From positions 3,472,001 to 3,536,000 of the forward strand of contig JABRWF010000001.1 in NCBI GenBank assembly GCA_018343915.1: DNA of 64,000 nt. Direction: 5' to 3'. The first letter of the stretch is position 1; the number at the start of each line of letters is the position of its first letter. A model generated the notes under the pieces. The model saw nothing but the letters and a program-made list of their open reading frames with translations, was not told where the DNA came from and ran no database searches. Shown in pieces: positions 1 through 11,157 of this stretch. The DNA comes from Agroathelia rolfsii (lineage: Eukaryota > Basidiomycota > Agaricomycetes > Amylocorticiales > Amylocorticiaceae). A program made the position numbers and the translations under genes.

Positions 1-1973
1 GATCCCATCTTCAAAATATTCGATGCTGTCATGAACTTCAAGAAGGATTCTATTGCCCCCATGCTTGAGAAGCTTGATATCAAGCTTACTCAGGATGAGC
101 AAGAGCTCGAGGGCAAGGCCTTGCTCAAAGTCATTATGCGCAAGTTTTTGCCGGCTGGTGACTCCCTCTTGGAGATGATTGTCATTAACCTGCCATCCCC
201 CGCCACCGCTCAACGTTACCGTGTTGAGACTCTTTATGAGGGTCCCCAGGATGATGAATCTGCCATCGGCATCCGCGACTGCGACCCTAAGGGCCCACTG
301 GTCCTATACGTCTCCAAGATGGTTCCCACTTCGGATAAGGGTCGTTTCTACGCCTTTGGTCGTGTCTTCTCTGGAACTGTCCGTTCTGGTCCCAAGTACC
401 GCATCCAAGGCCCCAACTATATTCCCGGAAAGAAGGACGATCTCTTTGTTAAGTCCGTTCAACGTACCGTCCTCATGATGGGCCGTTACATCGAGCCCCT
501 CGAAGACTGCCCGGCCGGTAACATCGTCGGTCTCGTCGGTATTGATCAGTTCTTGCTCAAGAGCGGAACGATCACCAGCTCGGAGACAGCTCACAACATG
601 AAGGTCATGAAGTTCTCTGTGTCTCCCGTCGTTCAGGTCGCCGTCGAGGTCAAGAACGCCTCTGATTTGCCCAAGCTTGTTGAAGGCCTTAAGCGTCTGT
701 CCAAGTCCGATCCTTGCGTCCAGGCTTGGATCGCTGAGACTGGTGAGCACATTGTCGCTGGTGCCGGTGAGCTCCACTTGGAGATTTGCTTGAAGGCCAG
801 TATTCTTTATTACTTGAAGTTCAGTTATCGCTTATTGACACGAACTGCAGGATCTCCAAGAAGATCACGCCGGTGTTCCTCTCAAGATCTCTGATCCTGT
901 CGTCGGATACCGCGAGACAGTTAAAGCAGAGTCGTCCATTGTTGCTCTGTCCAAGTCGCAGAACAAGCACAACCGTATCTACGTCAAGGCCCAACCCCTC
1001 GATGACGAGCTCACTAACGCTATCGAGGCCGGCAAGGTCAATTCGCGCGACGATTTCAAGGCCCGTGCTCGTATCCTTGCTGATGATTTCGGTTGGGACG
1101 TCACCGATGCCAGGAAAATCTGGTGCTTCGGTCCCGATACCACCGGTCCCAACTTGCTCGTTGATGTCACCAAGGGTGTGCAATACCTCAACGAAATCAA
1201 GGATTCCTGCGTTGCTGCCTTCCAGTGGGCTACCAAGGAGGGTGTTTGTGCTGAGGAGAACATGCGTGGCATTCGCTTCAACATTCTCGATGTCACAGTA
1301 GGTTTCCTGTTTGGTTTATGTTCTTGCAGGATATAAATGTTCTCTCCAGCTCCACACCGATGCCATTCACCGTGGCGGTGGACAGATCATTCCAGTAACT
1401 CGTCGTGTCTGTTACGCCGCTTGCTTGTTGGCTACGCCAGGCTTGCAAGAACCCGTCTACCTTGGTAAGCATTTTTCTAACATGGTTACATTTGATTACT
1501 CATTAGGTATTTCCATCAGTCGAGATTCAGTGCCCTGAGAGTGCTATTGGTGGCATCTACAGCACGCTCAACAAGCGCCGTGGCCAGGTCATCAGCGAAG
1601 AGCAGCGTCCAGGCACACCCATGTTCACTGTCAAGGCGTACTTGCCCGTCATGGAGTCCTTCGGCTTCAACGGTGAGCTTCGTCAGGCCACTGGTGGGCA
1701 GGCCTTCCCCCAGAACGTGTTCGACCACTGGGAGGTTATGAACGGCAGTAAGTGTCTTTTGCGGTGTTCGTTGTGAGACTGATCGCTCATAATACAACAA
1801 TAGCTCCCATTGAGAAGGGAAGCAAGCTTGAGGAACTCGTTACTAACATCCGTAAACGCAAGGGTCTCAAGGTAAGCTTGTTTCATCTGCTCTCAGGTAT
1901 GGTTCTGTTTACTAAAACAATTTTACTACAGCCGGAGATTCCTCCCCTCGATACCTACTACGACAAGCTCTAA
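1..1973 (+). CDS. EFT2: Translation elongation factor 2 (EF-2), C-terminal part
   Basis: Translocation GTPase of cytosolic ribosomes; the window opens inside the gene, in frame at base 1 ([15 protein letters not shown]), so the GTPase domain lies upstream. Exons by family alignment: 1-795, 851-1297, 1350-1464, 1520-1747, 1804-1871, 1932-1973. Domain II and later domains are visible: [38 protein letters not shown], and the diphthamide loop [12 protein letters not shown], which begins exactly at exon 3 (1350). The protein ends with [13 protein letters not shown], the usual EF-2 C-terminus. Intron 1 (796-850) must use a GC donor (AAG|GCCAGT) to keep the frame; all others are GT-AG. Codon use is strongly C-ending, as expected of a highly expressed gene. 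Identification is near certain; the GC donor is inferred from frame. Confidence 0.97.
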
Positions 1974-2265
1974 ATTGTTGTTACTCTCAAATCGTTGGCC
2001 TGTTTGCCTGTCATGTAAAGAAATCGGCGGTGTACGTAAACGCAGTTTGTCTTGTAACGGTTGTATTTTCTTCCTATCACTCTGTACTTTGTTTCTTTTT
2101 TTTTCACTCTCCTGTATCCCTATACAACCTGAATGTGATTACGTTGCAACAATGTGTGAATATAAGCGGATCGGCATGCAGTTAAGTCATTAACCTAAGG
2201 TGGTATTGATGAAAGCGGATATGCGTGTAAGTTAGATATGTCAGGTCACCCAGCCCATGCCTATA

Positions 2266-3347
2266 TTACGTGACGGGCCAAAGACCTTTTCGAATCGCAT
2301 AGTCACGGAAGAACCGACCACCGGCGCTCATCTGTAGCTGGCGATCACTCCATTCGAGGCACTTGGAGATACGGCGGACAGGTTTTTGAGCCTCGTAGTC
2401 CCATATGCCGAGATACGGCTCATCGTCTCTGTAGAATAGGTACGGATGACAAAGCAGGTCACGACCATGTTCGATGCCGTCGTAGTATATGCCTTTAACG
2501 AGCACGCCGCCTGCAGGCCCCTGCGCACGGCCAGCCCAGCTGTGGAACGGGATGATGGTATTGTGTGTCCGCGAAGGCGTGTAGGGGATCTCGGAGTATG
2601 CGTTCTGAGAGGATGAGAGCGAGTCGACGCCGCAGTTTGAATCAAGCCAGCGGATGTGTGTCCGGAGATCTTTTGGTGTTGACTTGGTTTTAAGCTATAC
2701 AAAGAATGTATGAGGTTGTGGAATGTTTGCGTACCTTCGTACTTGATCGTTCCCTCTTTTAAACCTAGAGGTATGAGAGGCTGTAAAACACATAGATGAG
2801 GGGTGTGAACCCAAAGTCAATGCTAGGCATCCCTTACTTGGAGCGCTGGTGTCCTATACACGGCGGGTAAGGAATACCTCCTAAGCTCCAGCCCTGTGAG
2901 ACGGGAGAGCACGCGAATGTACCCGTCCTCGACGTAGATTTTGAACTGGTCGCTGCGCGCAGCGACGAAACACAGGTCGATGTCGCCATAAGGCGTGCGG
3001 CGCCCGAGCCAGAGCGTCAGTGGTAGACCGGGCGGTATCGCTTTCGTCGCTTTCGTCATGGCTTCGACGCTCAGCCAGGCGTTGCGCGGACTGGCACGGT
3101 CGATAGTTACGATCGACGCGTGGTTATTAGATGTCGTTGCGGCATCCGCGGGTGTGCTGCACCGCTCGAGCTGCCAGGTGAGAAAGGCGGGGTCGGGGTT
3201 GCCGTCGGGGCCTAGGAAGGGGTCAGGTCTGTGCAGGTCGACTTCGTGTTCGTGTGAGCGCCTGGAGCGTCTTTTAGTGCTACTAATACTGGGCTTTGTA
3301 ACAGGCAGGGGGTCTACAGGCACATGTATGCTGGTTGGTGTTGCCAA
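2266..3347 (-). CDS. Unrecognised protein, spliced, start not located
   Basis: I do not recognise the family. Consistent exons are about 3347-2838, 2780-2735 and 2669-2266, joined in frame through ALQ|PLIPLGLKEG and KYE|DLRTHIRWLD; the second acceptor (AAAAG) is weak. The protein (about 320 residues) has a Ser/Arg-rich N-terminal part (STKRRSRRSHEHEVDL) followed by a globular-looking region with many aromatics (LGRRTPYGDIDLCFVAA, YVEDGYIRVLSRLTGLELRRY, YLFYRDDEPYLGIWDYE). No ATG occurs in frame between the upstream stop near 3471 and residue MTKATK, so the true start is probably in an unseen 5' exon. The readable upstream stretch is hydrophobic (TALVTVVAALA), which could be part of a signal peptide. 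It converges on the EF-2 gene, ends 293 bp apart. Confidence 0.55.
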
Positions 3348-3775
3348 TGCTGCTACTACTGTTACGAGAGCTGTAGTGGGTGTCGCGTGAGATAGAGGTT
3401 GTGTTATACAGGAGTGTTTGAGTTGGAGTATGTACAGCGAGGATTTACATGGGCAATAGCAGCATTGTGACTACGCAGGATGAATTTGTTGAGAGCAAGA
3501 CGTCTGCAAGGCCGCTGGCATTGTTGCCAGTGGAAGCGTACCAGTGCCAGCATGGGAGAAATACAGCTTGAAGAGAGACTGGCGGCAAGTGTGATCGGGC
3601 GATGGCCATGATGACAACAACGGAAAATTAAAAATATTGCCCATATTTCATTATTGCTGTCTGCAGTGCCGCTGCTGCTCGTCGTCATCGTATCCCTCCT
3701 CTTTCTCACATTTACCTACTGGGAGCTGGCCTTCAAAGGAAATAAGATACACCTGGACTTACACCGAACATCATC
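3348..3775. other. Divergent upstream region, no gene seen
   Basis: Lies between the unrecognised minus-strand gene and the copper transporter. It probably contains the 5' exon and promoter of the former and the promoter of the latter. Open frames here have no family similarity that I can see. Confidence 0.4.
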
Positions 3776-5065
3776 ATGCATGCTAATAGCACTTTCGACG
3801 ACTTCCTTCACCTCCGTTTTGAAGGCAAACACATCCTCCTCCAATCTTTACCCCTCGAGTCGTTTCCCACCTTTCTGGGCGCATCTATCCTCACTATATT
3901 CATCTGCCTGACAGAAAGGTGACTCTACGCAACCTGTCTGCATGATAGTGCAGCAAGCCTGATTCATGCTCGCAATATTGACAGACTCATCACGTATGCC
4001 TTGGCCCATCACTGGTCTCCTTTCCGCTCTGGCCGCCGCTCGCGCCAGTCGCGGGTGCGCATAGCGCTCTGGAGGACATCGCTGTATTGGATCGCTACAT
4101 TATGCCGTGCATTATACATGCTCGTCATCATGAGCTATCATCTTGGGTGAGTGATTCTGTCAATCAGACGCAAGGTGCATGTATTGACGTTTAGACGCTT
4201 GTCTTCTATATAGCATCATCATCGTTACTGTAGGTTCCTAAGGTCCCAACACAAAAGGCTTCTGCTTCTCACAAACTATGCACATAAATACAGGTTACTG
4301 CCTTATCCTTTGGACAACTATTAATCGAATACTATGAAGCACCTGCCCATCCCTCCTCTTCGCGCGATTCAGACGACTCCGAGTACGTACACTTGCATCC
4401 GTTGTTTTTCCCTTTCCTTCTCCCAGCCGTTGTCATCATCAGCTCCCTCGGTTGCTGTATATGTATTCTTTCACTTTCCCCGGTGCCTTTGCTTCCTTTT
4501 TCATCATTATTCTCATCATCATGCATTACATAGTTCGTATCACATGAAAGAACCGCTCCTGAACTCGCCATCCGTGCCACCTTTCGCACCTCCGACAAGA
4601 AGGACGACAACAACGAGGCCAAGATCGAAATCAAAGCCGGAACACCTCTTCATTCATCCCGCCCAATCTAACATCGCCCAAGCCGACATCCGCGCCCTTG
4701 AACTCGGCATCACCATGGGCGACACCGAGCGTGTCGCAGGCGGCAATATGTACTTCCACCCACACCACAACCTAGGTAGCAACGACGTTGGTATGGATTT
4801 GTCATCAGATATGTCCGGAGACCCTGCTACTTGGGAGACGGGCAGAGGTCGTGATGTCGCGCGGGCGCTATTAGGCAACACTAACACCACCACCACAACC
4901 ATGGGCACCTCATCGTCATCATCATCTTCGGCTATTCACCACTCCGCAGCAGCAGCAGCAGCACATCATCGCCACCGTCTGAGTCAGGATAGTCAACACT
5001 TCCGTATTGACACGGACAACGAAGACGAGGAGGAGGATGTCAGCGATAGCGACTCCTCTGTTTAA
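3776..5065 (+). CDS. Ctr-family copper transporter (SLC31 type)
   Basis: High-affinity copper uptake protein that forms a trimeric pore in the plasma or vacuolar membrane. Exons: 3776-3918, 3985-4146, 4214-4229, 4294-4382, 4534-5065 (313 residues). TM1 is SFPTFLGASILTIFICL. TM2 holds the copper-binding MxxxM motif as MLVIM, followed by SYHLGIIIVTVTALSFG, which aligns in length with the TM2-TM3 unit of the family; the usual GxxxG of TM3 is ALSFG here. The 16-bp exon 3 (IIIVT) is needed to keep this spacing. The N-terminus (MHANSTFDDFLHLRFEG) is short and lacks the Met-rich repeats of many Ctr1 proteins, so a Ctr2-like vacuolar role is possible. The last exon adds a long His/Ser-rich disordered tail ending in an acidic run. 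An alternative acceptor near 4551 would give a shorter tail in another frame. Confidence 0.82.
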
Positions 5066-5979
5066 TTCCCTTGTCAAAATTTTAAAATTCCAGGCGAAAG
5101 AAAAATATTGCTGGACAGAGAGATGTAATCCGATGTATGGTATATTTGTGCGTGCGACCGGCGGGGAAATGAAAATCTCCTAACCAGTCAGTCAACCATC
5201 CAGTTGTTAAGGAGATCGGATTTTGTTGTTGTTGTTGTTGATGTTATTGTCTCTTGGTTTTCTTGTTCTCACGTATGCGTATACGTATTTTTGTTGTTAC
5301 ACTTACACTCCTCTCTCTTTGGGCCTTTAGCGAGGTTTTTCCTCAGCCCCTCCTCTCATCTTGTTACTACGGGAAATACGCTGCGCGATTTTAATTCTTT
5401 ACTCATTTCTCTTACTTGCTTTTATCTCTTCCTCACAATCTTTTTTGTAGATACATATACTAGTATACCCATACATTCCCTCTCGCTCTCCTACACTTCT
5501 AATGCATACAAATACAAAAACACATTGATTGGATTCAAGAACGCCTTATCGACGCTCAGCGCTCATCGTTCGTTTATTATCCCAATTTCTAGTCCATATA
5601 AACGTATCCGTACCTCTATATATCTCTTTATTATCGTCAATTTATTGCGCAATCCAGTAATCAAAAAGCATTTGTTTTTAGATGACCCACACCACACAAA
5701 AAAAAAGGAAGGCAGTATAATCAAAAAATAGAGATATATGCACAGAAAAAAGTGCAAGTGTGGAAGGCTGTAGCAATGTGCACAAAAGCATTGAGAAGAC
5801 GATGAGGGAAAAAAAATCCAGAGAATTATAACTCATCAACGCGATGGTCCAAAGCGCATCAGAAGAAGAAGAAAAATGTAGCAGTAGTAACAAGAACGCG
5901 GAAGTAATGCATAGAAAGAGAAAAAAGAGGGGTTAGCAAAAGGGATTGGTATGTATAATCCATCATCTACTATCATGGT
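5066..5979. other. Convergent intergenic region, no gene seen
   Basis: 3' flanks of the copper transporter and the kinase. The sequence is T-rich on the plus strand, with a short TTG repeat near 5225 and A-rich stretches near 5700-5880. No coding similarity is apparent; it probably holds both polyadenylation regions. Confidence 0.5.
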
Positions 5980-8900
5980 TTACTGCGGTTTGCCGCCCAC
6001 TAGCCCAGTCCTCTTCGCCAGAGGAGTGGAGGTGCCACGCCCTCCTGGTCCGGCGGCGGCGGCAGCAGCCTCTGTTGTCTTCTTCTGCCATTGGCTGATG
6101 AGCTTGCCCACGCCCTGATACGTCTGCTCTGACGGCGACGAAGTAGCCGGCATTGGAGAGGGCGGCGCTATCTCTGTGGGCGAGGCGCGCGACAAGGTCG
6201 CCGTTGGAGACATGCTCGGTTTGGTGGTGATCGCGGCAGGGGGGCCGGTGCTGCTATTGCCGCCATTGCCGTTGCCGTGAATGCTACTGCCGGTGTTGTG
6301 GCGACCAGCGCTAATACGGGAGTTCTCAGTAGCCAGTCCGGGCAGCCTAATCCCCTGCATGGGCGTGGAAGGATGTGACGTGTAGGTGTGGTGTGCTGTC
6401 GCAGCACGAGGGGGTAGCGCTGTCACTTCAGGTGCTAATCCTGGCAACTTGAATGCGCCCGCGCGTGAGGAAGAAGGTAAACCGGGGTAGGGGACATTGC
6501 CAGTGAACGAGCCCTTGACCGGCAATGCTGAAGTACTGGACGGCGGCAGGCCGGATGGAGTAGTACTCGTCGTGGTAGCAGTGGGGCTACGCCGTATCGG
6601 TTGCTGCGTATAGTCTCCTCCACCAGTGCCTTCTGGCACACTCGAGCTGTCTATTGTGGAAGAGCTGCCGCTGGTCCTGGGCCTGGGGGAAGCTATGTCC
6701 GACGCACCACTGCCGGTGCCATGGCTGTTAACCCTATCCCGGGATTGAGGGGCAGCTCTCATACCAGCCGGCTTTGGTGGCAATCGAGGCGCGTGGCTTG
6801 CACCACCCGCACCAGTACCAGTACCAGTACCAGTAACAGCACCACTAGCGCTGTTAGCAACAGGACTAGCAGGACTACCGGCAGCACCGCCAACAACCCT
6901 AATCGCCTCGTACCGCTGCACCATATCTGTAATCGACGTCCTCCTCCCTGCGCGTGTTGGGTTCAGTGACGGGGGCGCTTTCAATCCAGCCTCCTCAGCG
7001 GCGGCCGCGGCAGCTGCCATTCTCGGGCTTGGACTTGGCTCGGAGTTGGTCTTTGCGACAGGGAAGACAACCATCGACTGGGGGCGCTCTGATTTTCGGC
7101 CAGTCGTGGATGGTTTGATAGCCTTGGCTGGGTACGGCTTTGCGCTTCCTGTCGCTGTTGACGATGTGGTGGTGGACATTGTTGGCTTGGGAGATAAGAT
7201 AGGCGGCGGTCCAGCAGAGGGTGTAGATGCTGGCGGTGACATCACTTGCGTGCTTGCCGATCCTAGCGCCCCCGCTGTACCTCGGCGAGAAGAGGAAGAC
7301 TTTTCCTGAATCAGAGGTGGATCTCTGTCCAGAATGGAAGGCGGCGCATCCCTACTCGCTGCTGCTGCACTCTCACGAGCGACCGCCGACGAAGATACAT
7401 CGTTGATGAACCGGCTCCTCGAGGACGGCAGTACGCTAGGCTTTTTCTCCCTCTCCAGCTCTCTGCTGGCAGCGCTGGTGATGCTATTGCCGGTACTATG
7501 GCTGTTATGGCTGCCTCCACTGCCACTCCAGAGATCGACCAAGTCATGTACCGAATTCTGCCTCCCCTTGCCCTTGTTGTGCTGCTGGGATTGCTGCTGT
7601 TGCTGTTGATGTTGTTGGTGTTGTTGCCTCCTGGCCGCATGATCCTTCCTGCCAGCAGAACCAAGCACACTTGAGGGCGGCTTGGAGCCCATCGCATCTT
7701 CTGGCCCTTCTTCCACACTGCTGCTACTGCTCCCGGATGATGACAGCTTGGTAGCTTTAACTGTGGCCGGCGCGGGCGCAGCGGCAGAAGGCACACGCGA
7801 AGACACACGGCTTCGGGGCCGCGAGCTGGATCGGTCTCTGGCAGATACAGATACAGCGCCACTGGTCCGCGAGGCTGCCCTTGCGCGCTGCTGCTCCCTT
7901 TCTCTCTGAGAGGAAGCAGAGGAAGACGTAGGAGGTGCCGTTGATGCGGGTGGATGGTGAGACTCGACAGGGCTCCAGTTCTCCGTCAACTGATAGTCTT
8001 GTCTACCAGAAGTACCGCCGCTGCCAGTAGTATGAGGGGTGGCCACTTTAACATCAATGAGGGACGACTTGGACTTGGGTTTCGACGGCCGTGGCGGGTC
8101 TGAAGGAGTAAAAGCAGCGCCATCAACGACGACAACGGCGCTCTGTGCCTGAGGTGCGTTTGCAACGACACCCATGCTGTCAACGTACGAGTTACGCCTG
8201 CTTCGCGGGTTCTTCAGGACCGGGCCGGAGGTTGACGATGGATGTGCACCCGTTGTTGTGGGTCCCGCGTGTTGTTCGACCGGTGTATCCGTTAGCCAGT
8301 CCTGTGTCTGTGTGCGAGAATTGGACGTAGGTACGGGAGAAATGCGGGCGGGCGGTTTAGCGTCAAATGATAACAGGTCTGCGGACTCGGCAGCAGCAGC
8401 GGAAGGATTAACAGGTGCATTTTTTAGATTGGTCGAACTCTTGTGCTTCCTCGCCAGCGCAGGACGCGACGACGATGTCGGGACGGGCGATAAAGCTGCC
8501 TGCCTTGAACCGGTGTTCTGTGACTGTTGCTGCTGCTGCTGCTGCTGTTGCTGTTGCTGTTGTTGAGATGCTCGCATCGCGACACCCGTCACCTGTTGTG
8601 ATCTCACACCAGGATTCTTGCCAGAAGGAGCAGCCAAATGAGCTGGCTTAGATACAGCACCGCTGAGTTGAGCACGCACAACAGGCTGAGATTGCGATGC
8701 GCCTACTCCTCTGGAAGGTAGCGCCGGCGAAGCACGCACATGTCCTCCTCCACCCGAGAACGTCGCATCAAGCTCCTCAAGTGTTGGGAAGCGCGACTCG
8801 GCGGCAGCATCCGCGCCTGCATCTAGCCATGGCGAGCTGACCTGCTGCCTTTGCGAGGCACCCAAGCCAGGAGCAGGTGAGGATGGAGGCTTCTGTGCCG

Positions 8901-10862
8901 GCATAGGCGAGCTTGGCGGCCGTGGTGATGGCGTGGGTTTGGGACGGGGTGGTAGCGCTGGGCTTTGAGACGAGGATGGCGAGGAGGATAATACAGGGGA
9001 ACTAATACTCGCCAGTCCTGTACGCAGCTTGCGAGCCTCACCGAGTGTTGGTGCTTGCGGACGCTGAGAGGGTGACAAACCAAGGCCATCGAAGGCATCG
9101 CGCCCTTTGAGGGGCACGGAGAGCCGATTCGGATTGTTACTTGAGGGAATGGAAATCGGCTTGCTGCTAGCCTTGTCGCTATCTCGCGGGAGCATGGTGG
9201 GTCGACGGTCATTGGTGCTGTCCATAGGCCGTGAATGCGAATCCCACGATTGCTTGCTGAAGTCGTCTGCAAACCCAGATGCTGCTGCGTTGCCCGTGGC
9301 AGATTTCTTTGCCACTCCTGCGGATGCGGCATTCGAGGATGGCATGGGAGAGCGCGGCCTCCACGCATCATTTGAGTTTGCGCCCGCGGGAGAGAGCGAA
9401 GCCTGCTGGTGTTTGGCCGCCGTACTCTTCCATTGACTTTCGAAGTCATCTTCACGCACCGATGGTGCTGCAATGTCCGGTGTTTTACTGGGGCTCACAT
9501 GATTTTCGGGCCTACCCCGGCGCATGGGCGCGATAGCCTCCAAGACGCGGTCGCGTGCTTGCGTACCCGCGCTGGCACTGGCGGGAGCGGGAGCAGGCTT
9601 GCTCGAGGACCTGTAAGAGACGACACTGTCTAGAGGGTTGACATTGGCAGCAGATGAAGGGTTCGTCTCGGGGCTGCGGATCGGCAACGAGGCTGACGGC
9701 TGTTGCGTCGGCGGCCTGTTGTATGCGAAGCGGGATTTAGTGCCGCGGAGAGTGTGGACGCGAGTGAGGATCTCAAATACTGTCGGCCGCTGCGTACCAT
9801 GCTCTTTAAGCATGCTGTCTGGTAGTGCATCGTGTTAGTTATGAGGATCATATCGTTCGGTCTGAACTCACCAATCAGGGCGTTCATGTGGTTGGAATAG
9901 ACAGGATAGGGTGGGATGCGATATTGGACATTGAGGATTGCTAGTGGGCCATGTTCCTCAAAAGGTGTGGTATAATAGCATAGCTTGTATAGTAACACGC
10001 CCAACGCCCATACATCGCTCTTTTCGTCGACGGGCCTCTTGAGAAATAGATCAATCATTTCTGGCGCACGATATTGTAATGTGGTATGCCTGTTGAGATC
10101 TGCCTCCAGCATGCGAATCTCTGCAGTGTTGGTAGGAGGACGAGACACCGGCGTAGCGGAGCCAAAGTCACACAGCTTGAACGAGGTTGGGGATGCCTGT
10201 AGGATATTTTCCACCTTAAGGTCACGATGGAGTAAGGCAGGGCGCAGGTTGTGCATGGCTGCTACGCCCTCGCAGACATCGACAAAGATCTGCAGGATTT
10301 CTCCTTCGGTTAGACGCTCGCGCAAACGTCGATTCATCATGTCGATAATGCCGCCGCCTAATATGTAAACGCATTAGCAACGGGTGCGTTGCTCTCTACA
10401 CCTGGGTGAAAAGGCATATAGCAGACCTTGACAGAATTCCATAAGGATAAAGACCTCAAATGTACCATTAGGCATTTGGTGCCAGGCAGCATCTATAAGA
10501 TGGACGATGTTGGGATGGCCTTTGAGGATGCGCTACGACGACAAGGTGATCTCAGAGCCGGCGGCGTCGATACGGGCAAATGCCTACCATGATGTCGACC
10601 TCCTTCTTTACCTCTGCGAGCATGACCTCGTTAGGTACTGCGATGCGCTTGAGGACATGGTGTGTGGTGCCGTAGACGGGCTCGGGAGTCCTGACGAGGT
10701 AAACGTGGGCAAAGCCGCCTGGAGACCGCGACGACAATGAGAAAGAAAGACATGAAAATAGAGAAAATAGAGCAGACCCTGGCTCAGATATCTCTCGACT
10801 TGGACGTTGTATTTGTTGACTGCGATCGTCTGGCCCGCGACGAGCATGCCCTGGTGAGCCAT
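5980..10862 (-). CDS. Ark1/Prk1/AAK1-family serine/threonine kinase with a giant disordered tail
   Basis: NAK-family kinase; relatives phosphorylate endocytic adaptors and actin-patch proteins. Exons: 10862-10778, 10718-10588, 10532-10427, 10357-9872, 9818-5980 (1,548 residues). The kinase domain spans about residues 20-295: glycine loop YLSQGGFAHVYLV, ATP lysine in HHVLKRIAVPNE (K52), HRDLKVENIL (D153), DFGSA (D171), QYRAPEMIDLF and KSDVWALGVLLY. The LKRIAVPN segment and the loop after DFG are typical of the NAK family. The remaining ~1,250 residues are Ser/Pro-rich, with polyproline stretches (SPALPPRPKPTPSPRPP), a polyglutamine run encoded at 8524-8566, and a final segment GVGKLISQWQKKT that may be a conserved terminal element. 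It is divergent from the dehydrogenase gene with 295 bp between starts. The kinase assignment is firm; substrates are inferred from the family. Confidence 0.93.
8524..8566 (-). repeat. CAG/CAA polyglutamine microsatellite
   Basis: On the coding strand this is a run of mixed CAA and CAG codons giving about 14-16 consecutive glutamines (ASQQQ...QQQSQ) in the kinase tail. A second Gln/His-rich patch lies at about 7580-7625. The length is likely to vary between strains. Confidence 0.85.
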
Positions 10863-11157
10863 GGCGGATGAGAGAGAGCGGCTGCTGCTGAGTCGACTGT
10901 TAATGGCGCCTGGCGCGTCATTGCCACCCTTTTGTTACTTGACTGGTTACGACTACAAAAAGTGTTACTAGTCTTACCTAGTCTTTGTAGTTATGTCTAT
11001 AAATATTGTCACATCGCTACAGTGCTAGACTACTACCAGTAATTATAACATTGTTACACTACTACATTTAGTCATATTCAAGTTCACGCGCGTCATTGCC
11101 TGCTTTGGGCTTCTGCTGCAATTTCTTCTGACCCTACCTTCACTTCAACCACCAACC
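10863..11157. promoter_or_regulatory. Shared upstream region of kinase and dehydrogenase genes
   Basis: 295 bp separate two divergent start codons. It contains an inverted repeat ACTACAAA (10952-10959) / TTTGTAGT (10984-10991) and an AT-rich stretch at 10995-11075. Promoter function is inferred from position only. Confidence 0.5.

Noticed and set aside
31..894. Open frame reading through the first EF-2 exon and intron as a stand-alone 287-residue protein
   Set aside because: EF-2 similarity stops at 795 and resumes at 851 after a GC-AG intron; the tail beyond 795 is intron translation.
304..1296. Antisense frames opposite EF-2 (157, 120 and 105 codons)
   Set aside because: Mirror frames of a codon-biased gene; no similarity or splice logic.
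3404..3709. Minus-strand frame as the 5' exon of the unknown gene
   Set aside because: No donor/acceptor pair joins it to the downstream exon in phase; sequence has no family resemblance.
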